15,573 nt of DNA from JBBTQE01 sp038065775 (GCA_038065775.1 JBBTQE010000041.1:1-15573), one strand, 5' to 3'; shown: positions 6,011 to 14,113, numbered from the stretch's first letter. Translations and numbers: made by a program. The notes: generated from the letters alone by a model not told the origin.

Positions 6011-7459
6011 ATGGAAGAAAGTAAGAGCGAAAGGTCAATTTATTCTTTGGACCATCTAAAACCTGAAGTGGTTTCTGTTGCGTTTGCAAAGTGTTCCCGT
6101 TCGCCCGATTCTTTCGCGTGCATAGCCGCGGAGCTGACCGATGAAAAATCGGCTGATTTTCATGAAAAGTGGGTAGTGGGCTACGGACACAGCAGTGTTG
6201 CAGAACATGCCACCCTGCATATGGCCGTAGAAAATGTCTCTATTCTGGCGACAAAAGTTTTGGAAGATAATCGCCTGGCTTCATACACCGAAAAATCCAC
6301 CCGCTACCAAGTTTTTGACAGAAATCGCTACTACAAATCAAAAAACATAATGGAGTCCTACCTTGGAGTTGAGTATGAAAATACGATGAATTTTATTTAT
6401 GACGCTTACACTCAAATGAATGCGCCGATGAAAGAATTCATCTTAAAAAAATACCCATTGAACCCGGATGAAAACGAAAAAGCATATAACGCCACCATAA
6501 AAGCGAGGGTCTGCGACAACACTCGCTACATGCTCCCTACCGCCACCCTAACCAATCTTGGCATAACAATGAACGCGCGATCGCTGGAATACGCGATTAC
6601 GAAACTCCTCTCGCATCCGCTCGCGGAAATGCAAGAAATCGGCGCTGAACTGAAACAAGAGGCCTTAAAAATTACTCCCACCTTAATAAAATTCGCCGAC
6701 GCAAACACATATCTCAAAGAAACTCTTCCGGAACTTAGCTCGATAAGCCAAGAAATTTTTACAGAACAACCTGCCGGGTCAATGCCGGTTGAGATTGTGG
6801 ATTTTGACACCGACGCAGAAGATAAACTTGTTGCGGCGATCGTCTACAGATTTGCAACACAGCCATACAAACAAATTTTAGCAAAAGTCAAAAACATGCC
6901 CCGCGAACAAAAAGAAAAAATTATAGATGAATCCCTAAAAAAAAGAGAGTCATACCACGCGCCATTACGAGAGCTTGAACATGTCTATTATACTTTTGAT
7001 ATTCTGATGGACTACGGAGCATTTAGAGACATCCAACGCCACAGAATGTGCACGCAAACAAACCAGGCGGTCACGGTTATTCATGGATATGACACACCTG
7101 ATGAAATAAAGGATGCTGGATTGGAAAAAAATTATACCGAAGTAATGCAGAAAGCCGTGGAACTGTACCATAAAATTTATCCAAGGTTTCCGCACGAAGC
7201 GCAATATGTGGTCCCGCTCGGATTTAGAAAAAGAACGCTTTTCACCTGGAATTTGCGGGAGCTTCATCATTTCATTTCTCTGCGTAGCGGCAAAAAAGGG
7301 CATATTTCTTATCGACGCATCGCGCAGGCTTGCTGGCATAAATTAAATGATATCCAGCCATTGCTGGCAAAATACATCAAAGTAAACATGGAAGAAGGCA
7401 CGGCATCGTGGGCTTCAACAATGTTTAACCCGGAATTTAATTACGCTCCAAAAAAATAG
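6011..7459 (+). CDS. thyX: Double-length FAD-dependent thymidylate synthase (ThyX)
   Basis: ThyX makes dTMP from dUMP using methylene-tetrahydrofolate, FAD and NADPH. At 482 residues it is about twice the usual 220-250 and holds two ThyX-like halves. The N half has GHSSVAEH (59-66), EDNRLASYTEKSTRY (85-99) and NARSL (188-192). The C half has HAPLRELEH (316-324), QRHR (342-345), NLREL (414-418) and R425. The canonical motif RHRxxSxNExSxRY is split: the N half keeps E-x-S-x-R-Y but has DNR in place of RHR, while the C half keeps QRHR but lacks S-x-R-Y. Family active sites lie at subunit interfaces, so the halves may complement each other. The stop is two bases before tmk, which performs the next step. 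There is no ThyA in the window. Confidence 0.9.
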   Translation: MEESKSERSIYSLDHLKPEVVSVAFAKCSRSPDSFACIAAELTDEKSADFHEKWVVGYGHSSVAEHATLHMAVENVSILATKVLEDNRLASYTEKSTRYQVFDRNRYYKSKNIMESYLGVEYENTMNFIYDAYTQMNAPMKEFILKKYPLNPDENEKAYNATIKARVCDNTRYMLPTATLTNLGITMNARSLEYAITKLLSHPLAEMQEIGAELKQEALKITPTLIKFADANTYLKETLPELSSISQEIFTEQPAGSMPVEIVDFDTDAEDKLVAAIVYRFATQPYKQILAKVKNMPREQKEKIIDESLKKRESYHAPLRELEHVYYTFDILMDYGAFRDIQRHRMCTQTNQAVTVIHGYDTPDEIKDAGLEKNYTEVMQKAVELYHKIYPRFPHEAQYVVPLGFRKRTLFTWNLRELHHFISLRSGKKGHISYRRIAQACWHKLNDIQPLLAKYIKVNMEEGTASWASTMFNPEFNYAPKK

Positions 7460-7461
7460 CT

Positions 7462-8175
7462 ATGTTCATCATGATCGACGGCCCGGATGGAAGTGGAAAA
7501 AGCACGGTCATTCAGGCGTGGAAAGATTCTTTAACCGCCGAAGGCAACGCGATTTTTGATTTAAAACAATATTGGCAAACAACCGGCAAATACCCGGAAT
7601 TGGACGAACTGAAATCATACGACTTTATTTTTAGCTGTGAACCGACTTACACCGGCGTCGGCAAAGTAATTCGCGAAGAATTGATAAAAACCGGCACTGA
7701 TTATTCCGCGCGGGCAATCGCAGAGGCATTTTCGCTGGATCGGCTCGTGCTTTACACCAAACTTCTTATTCCGTTGCTACAAAATAAAAAAGTAATTATT
7801 CAGGATCGGGGGGTCAGCACAAGTCTTTGTTACCAACAAATTCAAAATCCGGATTTTAGTTTTGAATATTTAAGCGACTTCCAGGGAAACAAACTGGCTC
7901 TGGAAAACAGGCCCGATCATTTGGTCTTGATGGAAATTTCTCCCGAGGAAGCGCTGAAAAGAATAGGCGGCAGATCGGAAAAACACGATGACGCAATCTT
8001 TGAAAAAATTGATTTTCAGAAGAAATCAATTAAAATGTTCGCTTCAGAGGAATTCCAAAATCTCTTCACAAGCAGAGGATCAAAAATTGAACGCTTGAAC
8101 GCCGAGGCCGAAATTGATATAATGAAACAAGAGGCCGTTAAACTTCTAAAAAATATACTAAATCTTAACCAATAA
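7462..8175 (+). CDS. tmk: Thymidylate kinase
   Basis: Thymidylate kinase phosphorylates dTMP to dTDP with ATP, directly after ThyX. The Walker A loop is GPDGSGKST (residues 7-15), the substrate-binding motif EPTYTG lies at 60-65, SLDRL at 91-95, and the DR motif appears as IIQDRGVSTS at 112-121. A lid region with GGRSEKHDD follows. At 237 residues it is somewhat longer than the usual 205-215, with an extra segment around 36-55 (YWQTTGKYPELDELKSY) before the EPT motif. It starts two bases after the thyX stop, and the membrane-protein gene follows its stop by two bases, so all three form one tight operon. Confidence 0.92.
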   Translation: MFIMIDGPDGSGKSTVIQAWKDSLTAEGNAIFDLKQYWQTTGKYPELDELKSYDFIFSCEPTYTGVGKVIREELIKTGTDYSARAIAEAFSLDRLVLYTKLLIPLLQNKKVIIQDRGVSTSLCYQQIQNPDFSFEYLSDFQGNKLALENRPDHLVLMEISPEEALKRIGGRSEKHDDAIFEKIDFQKKSIKMFASEEFQNLFTSRGSKIERLNAEAEIDIMKQEAVKLLKNILNLNQ

Positions 8176-8177
8176 AT

Positions 8178-8930
8178 ATGCTCATCACAGCTGGAGAAAT
8201 AATAAAACAAAGCTGGGTAAATTATAAAAAATGCTGGCGAAAATTTTTGCCTTACATGATTTCACTGCTTCTCCCTACGGTTATCCTGTCAGCCCTTAGC
8301 GTAATTTCATTATACTTGCAGGTTTACATTCCCTCGTCTTCATTTATCAGCAGTATAATAATAATTCTCGTTTTCGCCGCCGGCATGGTTTTTCTGCTTT
8401 GGGCGTCTATCTCCCTGGCAAAAGAACTTAAAAATTGCGTAACCGGACAAGAACAGCATTGGAAATCTGTTTTTTCCGAATCACATGGTTTAATTTGGCC
8501 CGTAATCTACACATCCATTTTGGCTAGTCTTATTGTACTCGGCGGCACAATCTTGCTTGTGATCCCGGGAATTATTTTTTCACTTTGGTATGGTTTCGCC
8601 TTTTACGCTGTCGTGTTTGAAGATAAAAAAGGCTTTAACGCGCTCAAGGCAAGTAAAGAATTGGTGGTCGGCAGGTGGTGGGCGATATTTTGGAGAGCGC
8701 TCGCGCCCGGGTTTGTCTTTGTAATTATAAGCGTCGCGTTAAACTACGGCATTGGTTTTTTGGTCGGGAGGCTTGAAACTGCCGGGATCTTTGGAAAATT
8801 AGGATCGGTTTTATTGTTCAATATTTTAAACTCTTCAGCAAGTGTCCTAATTGCTCCAATGACGGCGCTGGCTAGCGTTCTTCTCTACCTTAGCGCCAAG
8901 GAAACCCGCACTTCTCCGACAAACTCATAA
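8178..8930 (+). CDS. Polytopic membrane protein, six predicted helices, of unknown function
   Basis: The 250-residue protein has hydrophobic stretches at about 24-46, 54-80, 107-129, 131-147, 169-196 and 208-239, with no signal peptide. A short amphipathic N terminus (GEIIKQSWVNYKKCWRKF) and the block ALKASKELVVGRWWAIFWRAL before the fifth helix resemble the membrane domain found alone or fused to glycerophosphodiester phosphodiesterases, and similar uncharacterised membrane proteins of Candidate Phyla Radiation bacteria. No catalytic motif is visible. It starts two bases after tmk and is followed by a strong terminator, so it is the last gene of the dTMP cluster; a functional link to nucleotides is not evident. 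Confidence 0.8.
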   Translation: MLITAGEIIKQSWVNYKKCWRKFLPYMISLLLPTVILSALSVISLYLQVYIPSSSFISSIIIILVFAAGMVFLLWASISLAKELKNCVTGQEQHWKSVFSESHGLIWPVIYTSILASLIVLGGTILLVIPGIIFSLWYGFAFYAVVFEDKKGFNALKASKELVVGRWWAIFWRALAPGFVFVIISVALNYGIGFLVGRLETAGIFGKLGSVLLFNILNSSASVLIAPMTALASVLLYLSAKETRTSPTNS

Positions 8931-8935
8931 AAAAG

Positions 8936-8961
8936 AAGCCCTGCCCAAAGCAGGGTTTTTT
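8936..8961 (+). terminator. Intrinsic terminator of the dTMP cluster
   Basis: CCCTGC (8939-8944) pairs with GCAGGG (8950-8955) around CCAAA, with flanking A-T and G-T pairs and six T residues at 8956-8961. It lies just after the stop of the membrane-protein gene. Confidence 0.9.
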
Positions 8962-8976
8962 ATTAGAAGACCGCAA

Positions 8977-9002
8977 TTACTCTGTGGCAAGCCACAGAGT
9001 AA
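8977..9002. repeat. 26-base near-perfect palindrome
   Basis: TTACTCTGTGGC (8977-8988) and its exact reverse complement (8991-9002) are separated by AA. It is the first of several palindromes in the intergenic stretch before gatB. A wider inverted repeat, TTAGAAG (8963-8969) with CTTCTAA (9044-9050), encloses it together with the next hairpin. Confidence 0.8.
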
Positions 9003-9024
9003 GCGGGCAATAAGTATAAATAAG

Positions 9025-9039
9025 GTCGGCGGAGCCGAC
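9025..9039. repeat. Short perfect hairpin repeat
   Basis: GTCGGC (9025-9030) and GCCGAC (9034-9039) flank GGA. It lies inside the TTAGAAG/CTTCTAA bracket (8963-9050). There is no T tract and no coding role is seen. Confidence 0.6.
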
Positions 9040-9065
9040 ACTACTTCTAAAAAATCCGCCCAGAT

Positions 9066-9090
9066 ATCCCGTAGCTTATTGCTACGGGAT
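9066..9090. repeat. Perfect 10-bp hairpin repeat
   Basis: ATCCCGTAGC (9066-9075) pairs perfectly with GCTACGGGAT (9081-9090) around TTATT. It is followed by AT-rich sequence with no gene. Similar stem sequences are familiar from dispersed intergenic repeats of bacterial genomes. Confidence 0.75.
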
Positions 9091-9130
9091 CGGGTTTATT
9101 TGCGAAAATAACAAAAAAATGATACGGTAT

Positions 9131-9222
9131 TGTCATTGCGAGCCCCTTACGGGGGCGTGGCAATCTCATGTTTAAACCAAAACACAAGAGATTGCGTCGT
9201 CGCGTTGCTCCTCGCAATGACA
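9131..9222. repeat. Dispersed palindromic repeat of the TGTCATTGCGAG family
   Basis: The 92-base element has perfect terminal arms TGTCATTGCGAG (9131-9142) and CTCGCAATGACA (9211-9222). A second nested pair is GCAATCTC (9160-9167) and GAGATTGC (9188-9195), and a small CCCC-TTAC-GGGG hairpin lies at 9143-9154. This layout matches a widely dispersed non-coding palindromic repeat seen in many bacterial genomes. It ends nine bases before the gatB start. An open frame from 9130 running through it into gatB encodes only translated repeat and is not regarded as part of the gene. Confidence 0.85.
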
Positions 9223-9231
9223 AGTAAAATT

Positions 9232-10842
9232 ATGCCCAAACTCATTCCTATTATCGGCATGGAAATTCATGTTGAGCTTAAAACAAAAAGCAAAATGTTT
9301 TGTTCGTGCAAAAATGATCCTGACCGCAACGCTCCGAACACAAATATCTGCGAAATCTGCACCGCCCAACCTGGCACTTTGCCTGTTCCGAACAAAGTCG
9401 CGATTGAATGGGCAACAAAAATCGCGCGCGCTTTAAATTGCGCAATCGCCGACGAAAGCAAATTTGACCGCAAACATTATTTCTATCCGGACTTGCCAAA
9501 GGCCTACCAAATTTCCCAATACGATCAGCCAATCGGAGAAAAAGGTTTTATTGAGCTTGAATTTTTACCCGGGAAAAATCATCGCGAAAAAGCGCGCGTC
9601 GGAATAACTCGCGTTCACCTTGAAGAAGATACGGCAAAACTGACCCACGCAGTGGGTCATCCTGAACGTAGTGAAGGATCCCTCCGAACCGAAAGAGATT
9701 CTTCGGCTTCACCTCAGAATGACAACTCAAACCGTAGCACGCTGGTTGATTTTAACCGCGCCGGAGTTCCGTTGGTGGAAATCGTTTCGGAACCGGATGT
9801 GCAAAGCGCGACTGAAGCCAAAGCCTATTGCCAAGAATTGCAAATGATTTTTCGGGCTCTGGGCGTGAGCGACGCGGATATGGAAAAAGGCCACATGCGC
9901 TGTGAAGCGAACATCTCTGTTCAAGAAGAAGGAAAATTTAAAAACGAAAAAGGGATTATCAAACCGGTTGGTGATTATAAATTAAACCACAAGGTTGAAG
10001 TAAAAAATATCAACTCGTTCAGGGCGGTTGAAAAAGCGATTGAATTTGAAATAAAAAGACAAATTAAAATGCTGGAAGACGGCGAAATATGGAAACAGCA
10101 AACTCGCGGCTGGAATGATGACAAGGGAGAAACGATAATGCAAAGAGAAAAAGAAACGGCCGCTGATTACAGATATTTTCCGGAACCGGATATTCCCCCA
10201 TTTCATCCAATGCAAATCGCCGACGAAGCTGAATTGCCGGAATTACCGCAACAAAAAAGAATTCGCTTTAGAGATGAATACGGATTCTCTTACGCTGACG
10301 CGGAAATTTTAACATCCGATGAAAAATGGTCCAAATATGCTGAACAAGTTATGAGCGAACTTACCGAATGGCTACATGATTTTAAGGCAGATAACAATGA
10401 CACGCACGTATCAACACAACTGGCAAAATTAGCCGGCGGCTGGATGACCAGCAAATTGATGGGTGCCATGGCTGATCGAAAAAATGATATCAAAATTTTA
10501 AAATTAAAACCAGAAAATTTTGCGGAGCTTGTCGCGCTGATTTATACAAACAAAATAAACTCAACAAACGCGCAAAAAATTCTAGTGGAAATGCTTGATT
10601 CAGGAGTGGATATGGACCCCACCCACATTATGGAAGAAAATGGTTATGGCCAAATCAGCGACGAAGGAAAATTAATCTCGGTAGTGGATGAAGTAATAAA
10701 AAATTATCCCAAACAGGTGGAACAATTCAAAACTGGCAAAGAGCCAATCCTCAAATTTTTAATCGGCATGATGATGAAAGCAACCGAAGGATCGGCTGAC
10801 CCGGTTGTAGCAGAAAAACTGTTGAGAGAAAAATTAAGGTAA
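9232..10842 (+). CDS. gatB: Aspartyl/glutamyl-tRNA(Asn/Gln) amidotransferase subunit B
   Basis: GatB is the kinase and tRNA-binding subunit of GatCAB, which converts Glu-tRNA(Gln) to Gln-tRNA(Gln) and Asp-tRNA(Asn) to Asn-tRNA(Asn). Family features in order from ATG 9232: IIGMEIHVELKTKSKMFCSC, NTNICEICTAQPGTLPVPN, RKHYFYPDLPKAYQISQYD, HLEEDTAK (129-136), VDFNRAGVPLVEIVSEPD (172-189), EVKNINSFRAVEKAIEFE, ADYRYFPEPDIPP, and a C-terminal tRNA-binding tail with a GatB/YqeY-type end. The length is 536, longer than the usual 470-500. Most of the excess is an insertion at about residues 141-167, encoded by a palindromic repeat. The upstream open frame to 9130 is repeat sequence. gatA and gatC are not in the window. 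The stop converges on ruvA with six bases between. Confidence 0.95.
   Translation: MPKLIPIIGMEIHVELKTKSKMFCSCKNDPDRNAPNTNICEICTAQPGTLPVPNKVAIEWATKIARALNCAIADESKFDRKHYFYPDLPKAYQISQYDQPIGEKGFIELEFLPGKNHREKARVGITRVHLEEDTAKLTHAVGHPERSEGSLRTERDSSASPQNDNSNRSTLVDFNRAGVPLVEIVSEPDVQSATEAKAYCQELQMIFRALGVSDADMEKGHMRCEANISVQEEGKFKNEKGIIKPVGDYKLNHKVEVKNINSFRAVEKAIEFEIKRQIKMLEDGEIWKQQTRGWNDDKGETIMQREKETAADYRYFPEPDIPPFHPMQIADEAELPELPQQKRIRFRDEYGFSYADAEILTSDEKWSKYAEQVMSELTEWLHDFKADNNDTHVSTQLAKLAGGWMTSKLMGAMADRKNDIKILKLKPENFAELVALIYTNKINSTNAQKILVEMLDSGVDMDPTHIMEENGYGQISDEGKLISVVDEVIKNYPKQVEQFKTGKEPILKFLIGMMMKATEGSADPVVAEKLLREKLR
9656..9723. repeat. Palindromic repeat inserted in frame within gatB
   Basis: The 68-base element has arms GTCATCCTGA (9656-9665) and TCAGAATGAC (9714-9723), one mismatch, and inner arms GTGAAG (9671-9676) with CTTCAC (9707-9712). 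Read in the gatB frame it gives HPERSEGSLRTERDSSASPQ and neighbours, a characteristic translation of dispersed palindromic repeats. A short perfect hairpin, TGACCCAC-GCA-GTGGGTCA, overlaps its left end (9641-9659). The reading frame is kept open on both sides and the flanking GatB motifs HLEEDTAK and VDFNRAG are intact. This resembles the in-frame palindromic elements known in Rickettsia genes. Confidence 0.85.
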
Positions 10843-10848
10843 TTTAAA

Positions 10849-11421
10849 TTATTTAATCGCTCTTAACGCTTCTTTAAGCAACCGCTCGCTTGTCTTGCCG
10901 GCGGCGTCTAATTTTTTTACCGCCTCCCTAGCTTCGGTAGCAGAATACCCTAACGCCTCCAACCCGGCGACAACATCTCCCAGCTGGCTGTTACCAATTT
11001 CGCTAGCCCCAGAATTATAATCCAAAACTTTAGACTTCAGCTCAACGACTATCCTTTCGGCGGTCTTTTTCCCAATTCCACTCACGTTCGTAAGGTAATT
11101 CAGATCCCCTCGCGCGATTGCGGAAGAAATTTCCTGAACCGAACCCAAAGACAATAAGTGCATCGCGGTTTTAGGTCCAATCCCGCTCACCAACAAAAAT
11201 TTTTCAAAAAGATTTTTCTCCTCGTGTTCTGAAAAACCATACAACTCCATGGCGTTTTCGCGCACTGCCAAATGAGTTAAAATATGCGCTTCAGAACCAA
11301 CATCCCATTGTTTGGCGGAATTAATATTTGTAGTCACCTCATATCCGACTCCGCCGGCCGTGACAACCGTCAACAGTCCGCCGTCTTTTGAAACAACTTT
11401 CCCATTTATAATTGAGATCAT
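10849..11421 (-). CDS. ruvA: Holliday junction branch migration protein RuvA
   Basis: RuvA tetramers bind Holliday junctions and load the RuvB motor for branch migration during recombination repair. The 190-residue length is normal. Residues 1-64 form the OB-fold domain, starting MISIINGKVV and with VGYEVTTN. Two helix-hairpin-helix motifs follow, LVSGIGPKTAMHLL (about 77-90) and VSGIGKKTAERIVVELKSK (about 112-130). The RuvB-binding domain III lies at about 145-190 (DVVAGLEALGYSATEAREAV). Its ATG overlaps the TGA of the adenylate cyclase gene (ATGA, 11418-11421), so it is translationally coupled to a signalling gene rather than to ruvC or ruvB, which are not in the window. No terminator is visible between ruvA and convergent gatB. 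Confidence 0.95.
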   Translation of the reverse strand: MISIINGKVVSKDGGLLTVVTAGGVGYEVTTNINSAKQWDVGSEAHILTHLAVRENAMELYGFSEHEEKNLFEKFLLVSGIGPKTAMHLLSLGSVQEISSAIARGDLNYLTNVSGIGKKTAERIVVELKSKVLDYNSGASEIGNSQLGDVVAGLEALGYSATEAREAVKKLDAAGKTSERLLKEALRAIK

Positions 11422-13172
11422 ACTTCAATGGTGTAAATATTTATCGGCTCCACCCGCCCTTTAACCGCGGCAGAGGCTAAAAATTTAAAATTATAACTTC
11501 CTTTGGCCCTATTTTTAGTCGTCTCTCCAATGACCAACTGCACATTGTACTCCTTTGTAAGCCCTTCAAGGCGCGACCCTACATTCACTGTATCACCAAT
11601 TGCTGTATAATTAAACCTTTTTTCAGAACCAACATTTCCAACGACTGCCGGGCCGGTGAAAAGCCCGATACCAATTTTTATTTCCGGCTCGCCTTCGGCC
11701 TTCAACTCGACATTTAATTTTTTAAGTTTTTCAAGCATTGAAAGCGAGGCTGTGATTGCTTTATCCGCTTGCTCCGGATCGCCAATCGGCGCGCCCCAAA
11801 AAGCCATTATCGCGTCGCCGATATACTTATCTAAAACACCGCCATTATTCAGTACCTCTTCCGACATCGCCGTGAAATATCTGTTCAAAATACTGACCAG
11901 TTTCTTCGGAGTGGTCTGTTCCGACCAGGTCGTAAAACTTCTGATATCCGAAAAAAATATTGTGATCTCTTTTTCTTCTCCGCCCAACTTAACCCGGCCA
12001 GGATCTTTTAAAATTTCACTGACAACTTCCTTGGACGCGTATTTTGAAAATACATTTTTTAATCCTCTCCGCTCTCTCTCCGCAACAAAATGTCTATACC
12101 CGAACAAAACAATCGTGGATAAAATCCAGGCCAATGAAATATGAATCAAATTTACGGAAATACCGTATTGGAATAGAAAAACAATGGCAAAAAAATAGAC
12201 TGCGCCCAAAACAACGCTCAAGACAACCGCGACGCGCGAACGCTTAAAAAAGAAGAAGAAAATTGCCGGAATAAAAGCTGCCAATAGAATCCAAACAAAA
12301 GTCGCCACGCCGCTTAATGTTTTTAATCTGTAATTCATCAGCAACATATTGGCGATGCTTGCCTGAATTTCAACTCCAGGCATATCTTTTTCTTTGGCCA
12401 TCGGAGTTGGTTTCGCGTCGTGCAAGTCAGCCGTGAAAACGCCGACAAACAAAATTTTATTCGCGAGCATACTTCCGACATCTTGCTCCATCACTCTCCA
12501 AAAAGGTATCCTGCGAATAACCCCCGTTGGCGCGGCAAAAGCGATTTTATCAATGCTCCACAGCGATTCTTTATTTAAAATTTCTTTTCCGCTTTGCTCA
12601 ACTGTGGCATAAGCAAAAGAATCATAAAGTTCTGGCAATATGCCGCTTGTCTGTATTTGCCAAGGAATTCTTCTGACCACGCCGTCTTTGTCGGTTATAA
12701 TATTCGCATGTCCCAACGAAACATTTTTTTGTCTAAAAATTTCAAGCGGATAAAGCAGTCTGGTCGCTCGAGACGGGGCATTATAATTTAATAACAAATT
12801 TTCCGACTCAACAGGCATGACTATCGGATACTTTAACTGTTTGAGCGCATCCGCCAAATATTGATCATCGGCGCTTCCGACTCTTGAAGGTTCAGCAAAA
12901 ATAACATCCAGACCCAATGCAAGCGGCGCCTGATTATTAATTTTTAAAAATGCGTCGGCAAAAACTTTTCTTGGCCATGGCCACTGTCCAATTCTATTTA
13001 TTGATTCATCATCTATTGTGATAATAACGACATCGCCGCTGACAGGTCTGGCAGGCAAAAGAATATCTTCTGACATATTTTCTACTCCTGAAAACATGCC
13101 TGCGGAAAATGAAAGCCAAATCAGACCGGCCGAAGCCAGCGCGAGAACAAAATAAAGAAACTTCAGCTTCAT
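11418..13172 (-). CDS. CHASE2-domain class III adenylate cyclase
   Basis: The 584-residue membrane protein probably makes cAMP in response to an extracytoplasmic signal. An N-terminal membrane helix (5-25) is followed by an extracellular CHASE2 domain (about 30-270, with VVIITIDDESINRIGQWPWP and ALGLDVIF). Three helices follow (about 288-309, 314-335, 343-360), a linker FVAERERRGLKNVFSKYAS, and a class III cyclase domain (about 398-580). The catalytic set is complete: metal Asp409 (FSDIRSFT) and Asp453 (DKYIGDAIMAFWG), purine-selecting Lys449 and Thr523 (NYTAIGD), and Asn530 and Arg534 (VNVGSRLEG). Lys/Thr indicates ATP rather than GTP as substrate. The start is two bases after the FecR-domain gene, a pairing often seen with CHASE2 proteins. 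The stop overlaps the ruvA start. Confidence 0.92.
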   Translation of the reverse strand: MKLKFLYFVLALASAGLIWLSFSAGMFSGVENMSEDILLPARPVSGDVVIITIDDESINRIGQWPWPRKVFADAFLKINNQAPLALGLDVIFAEPSRVGSADDQYLADALKQLKYPIVMPVESENLLLNYNAPSRATRLLYPLEIFRQKNVSLGHANIITDKDGVVRRIPWQIQTSGILPELYDSFAYATVEQSGKEILNKESLWSIDKIAFAAPTGVIRRIPFWRVMEQDVGSMLANKILFVGVFTADLHDAKPTPMAKEKDMPGVEIQASIANMLLMNYRLKTLSGVATFVWILLAAFIPAIFFFFFKRSRVAVVLSVVLGAVYFFAIVFLFQYGISVNLIHISLAWILSTIVLFGYRHFVAERERRGLKNVFSKYASKEVVSEILKDPGRVKLGGEEKEITIFFSDIRSFTTWSEQTTPKKLVSILNRYFTAMSEEVLNNGGVLDKYIGDAIMAFWGAPIGDPEQADKAITASLSMLEKLKKLNVELKAEGEPEIKIGIGLFTGPAVVGNVGSEKRFNYTAIGDTVNVGSRLEGLTKEYNVQLVIGETTKNRAKGSYNFKFLASAAVKGRVEPINIYTIEV

Positions 13173-13174
13173 AT

Positions 13175-14113
13175 TTATGGAGCTGTTTTTAAATTATTTG
13201 TTGGGCTGGAACTTGAAGATAGGTTTAAAAGGTTGGGTGAAATTGTGATAGTTGCCGACGTGTCAATCGTTGTATTCTGAATCTGACTGGATGTGGCGGT
13301 CGTGGTGCCAACTCTAACTGAATCAATGGCCTCAATATATTCCTGTTTTAATATTAAATTCAATTCAGAGTCGGCTGTTCTCGCTCTGCGCACCCACTGT
13401 CTCATTAAATAATTGCTTGGCGCGATTCTCCGCAAAATTCGCGCGGCCATTATTCTTTTTTCCGCGATTCCATCAATAATGCTGTCGTCTATTTCAATGA
13501 AGCTATTTGGAATAATTTCCACGCTCTCTTCTAAAATTTTTCTGGTCTTCGGATGTTTGAATCTTACGGCAACATTATTTTCCGAACCCAAAATGCTTGT
13601 TCTGCCTCCTTCGTACTCAACTCCAAACGCTGTTCCGCGCACTGTAGCCACCGAGTTTGCCGTGTCAACTTGCCATTGCGCGTCCTGTGTCGTCAAACCC
13701 AAAATTTTCGACCAAACACGGCCGGCAACCAAGAAAATTTTTACAACCAAACTCTCGTCTTCCGGATTATACTTCGCCTCATTAATTTTCAATTCAGTAT
13801 CGGAATCAAGTCTGGCCACGGAACCTTCCGCAAAATATATGTTTACCAAACCTGTGGCATCTGTCTTAATAATACTGCCGGCGTCAACTTCGTCGCCGGT
13901 TTCCAATTCCCTCAAAACTGTCCCGCTGGCATTGATCTCAAACACTTTAGAGCTTAAAACCTCAACCCATGGCTTCAAATTTGTTGCGGCACTACCAGTC
14001 GCGTCTATTTTTGTCTGCTGTTCAAAACCAGATTTCAAATTTTTCTTATAATAAATCCACCCCAGAGCGGTTGCCAATAAAATCAAAATAAAAATAATAG
14101 CGGTTTTTTTCAT
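13175..14113 (-). CDS. Membrane-anchored FecR-domain protein
   Basis: The 312-residue protein has a single N-terminal membrane anchor (about 5-22, IIFILILLATALGWIYY) preceded by MKKT, so the rest lies outside the cytoplasm. A FecR-like domain spans about 50-180: ELETGDEVDAGSIIKTDATG, VNIYFAEGSVARLDSDTEL, VAGRVWSKI, then VATVRGTAFGVEYEGG. The C-terminal part is helical with many Arg (about 215-265) and ends in a Ser/Thr/Asn-rich disordered tail. No sigma factor or TonB receptor is adjacent, so it is not a classical FecR regulator. Its position two bases before a CHASE2 adenylate cyclase suggests it modulates that sensor. The gene starts 19 bases after the Nif3-like stop. Confidence 0.85.
   Translation of the reverse strand: MKKTAIIFILILLATALGWIYYKKNLKSGFEQQTKIDATGSAATNLKPWVEVLSSKVFEINASGTVLRELETGDEVDAGSIIKTDATGLVNIYFAEGSVARLDSDTELKINEAKYNPEDESLVVKIFLVAGRVWSKILGLTTQDAQWQVDTANSVATVRGTAFGVEYEGGRTSILGSENNVAVRFKHPKTRKILEESVEIIPNSFIEIDDSIIDGIAEKRIMAARILRRIAPSNYLMRQWVRRARTADSELNLILKQEYIEAIDSVRVGTTTATSSQIQNTTIDTSATITISPNLLNLSSSSSPTNNLKTAP

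Noticed and set aside
8963..9222. CRISPR array
   Set aside because: The palindromes differ in sequence and spacing and there are no repeated direct units with unique spacers, nor any cas gene.
9130..9231. 34-residue N-terminal extension of GatB
   Set aside because: It is translated from the TGTCATTGCGAG repeat, and GatB homology begins at MPKLIPIIGMEIHVE.
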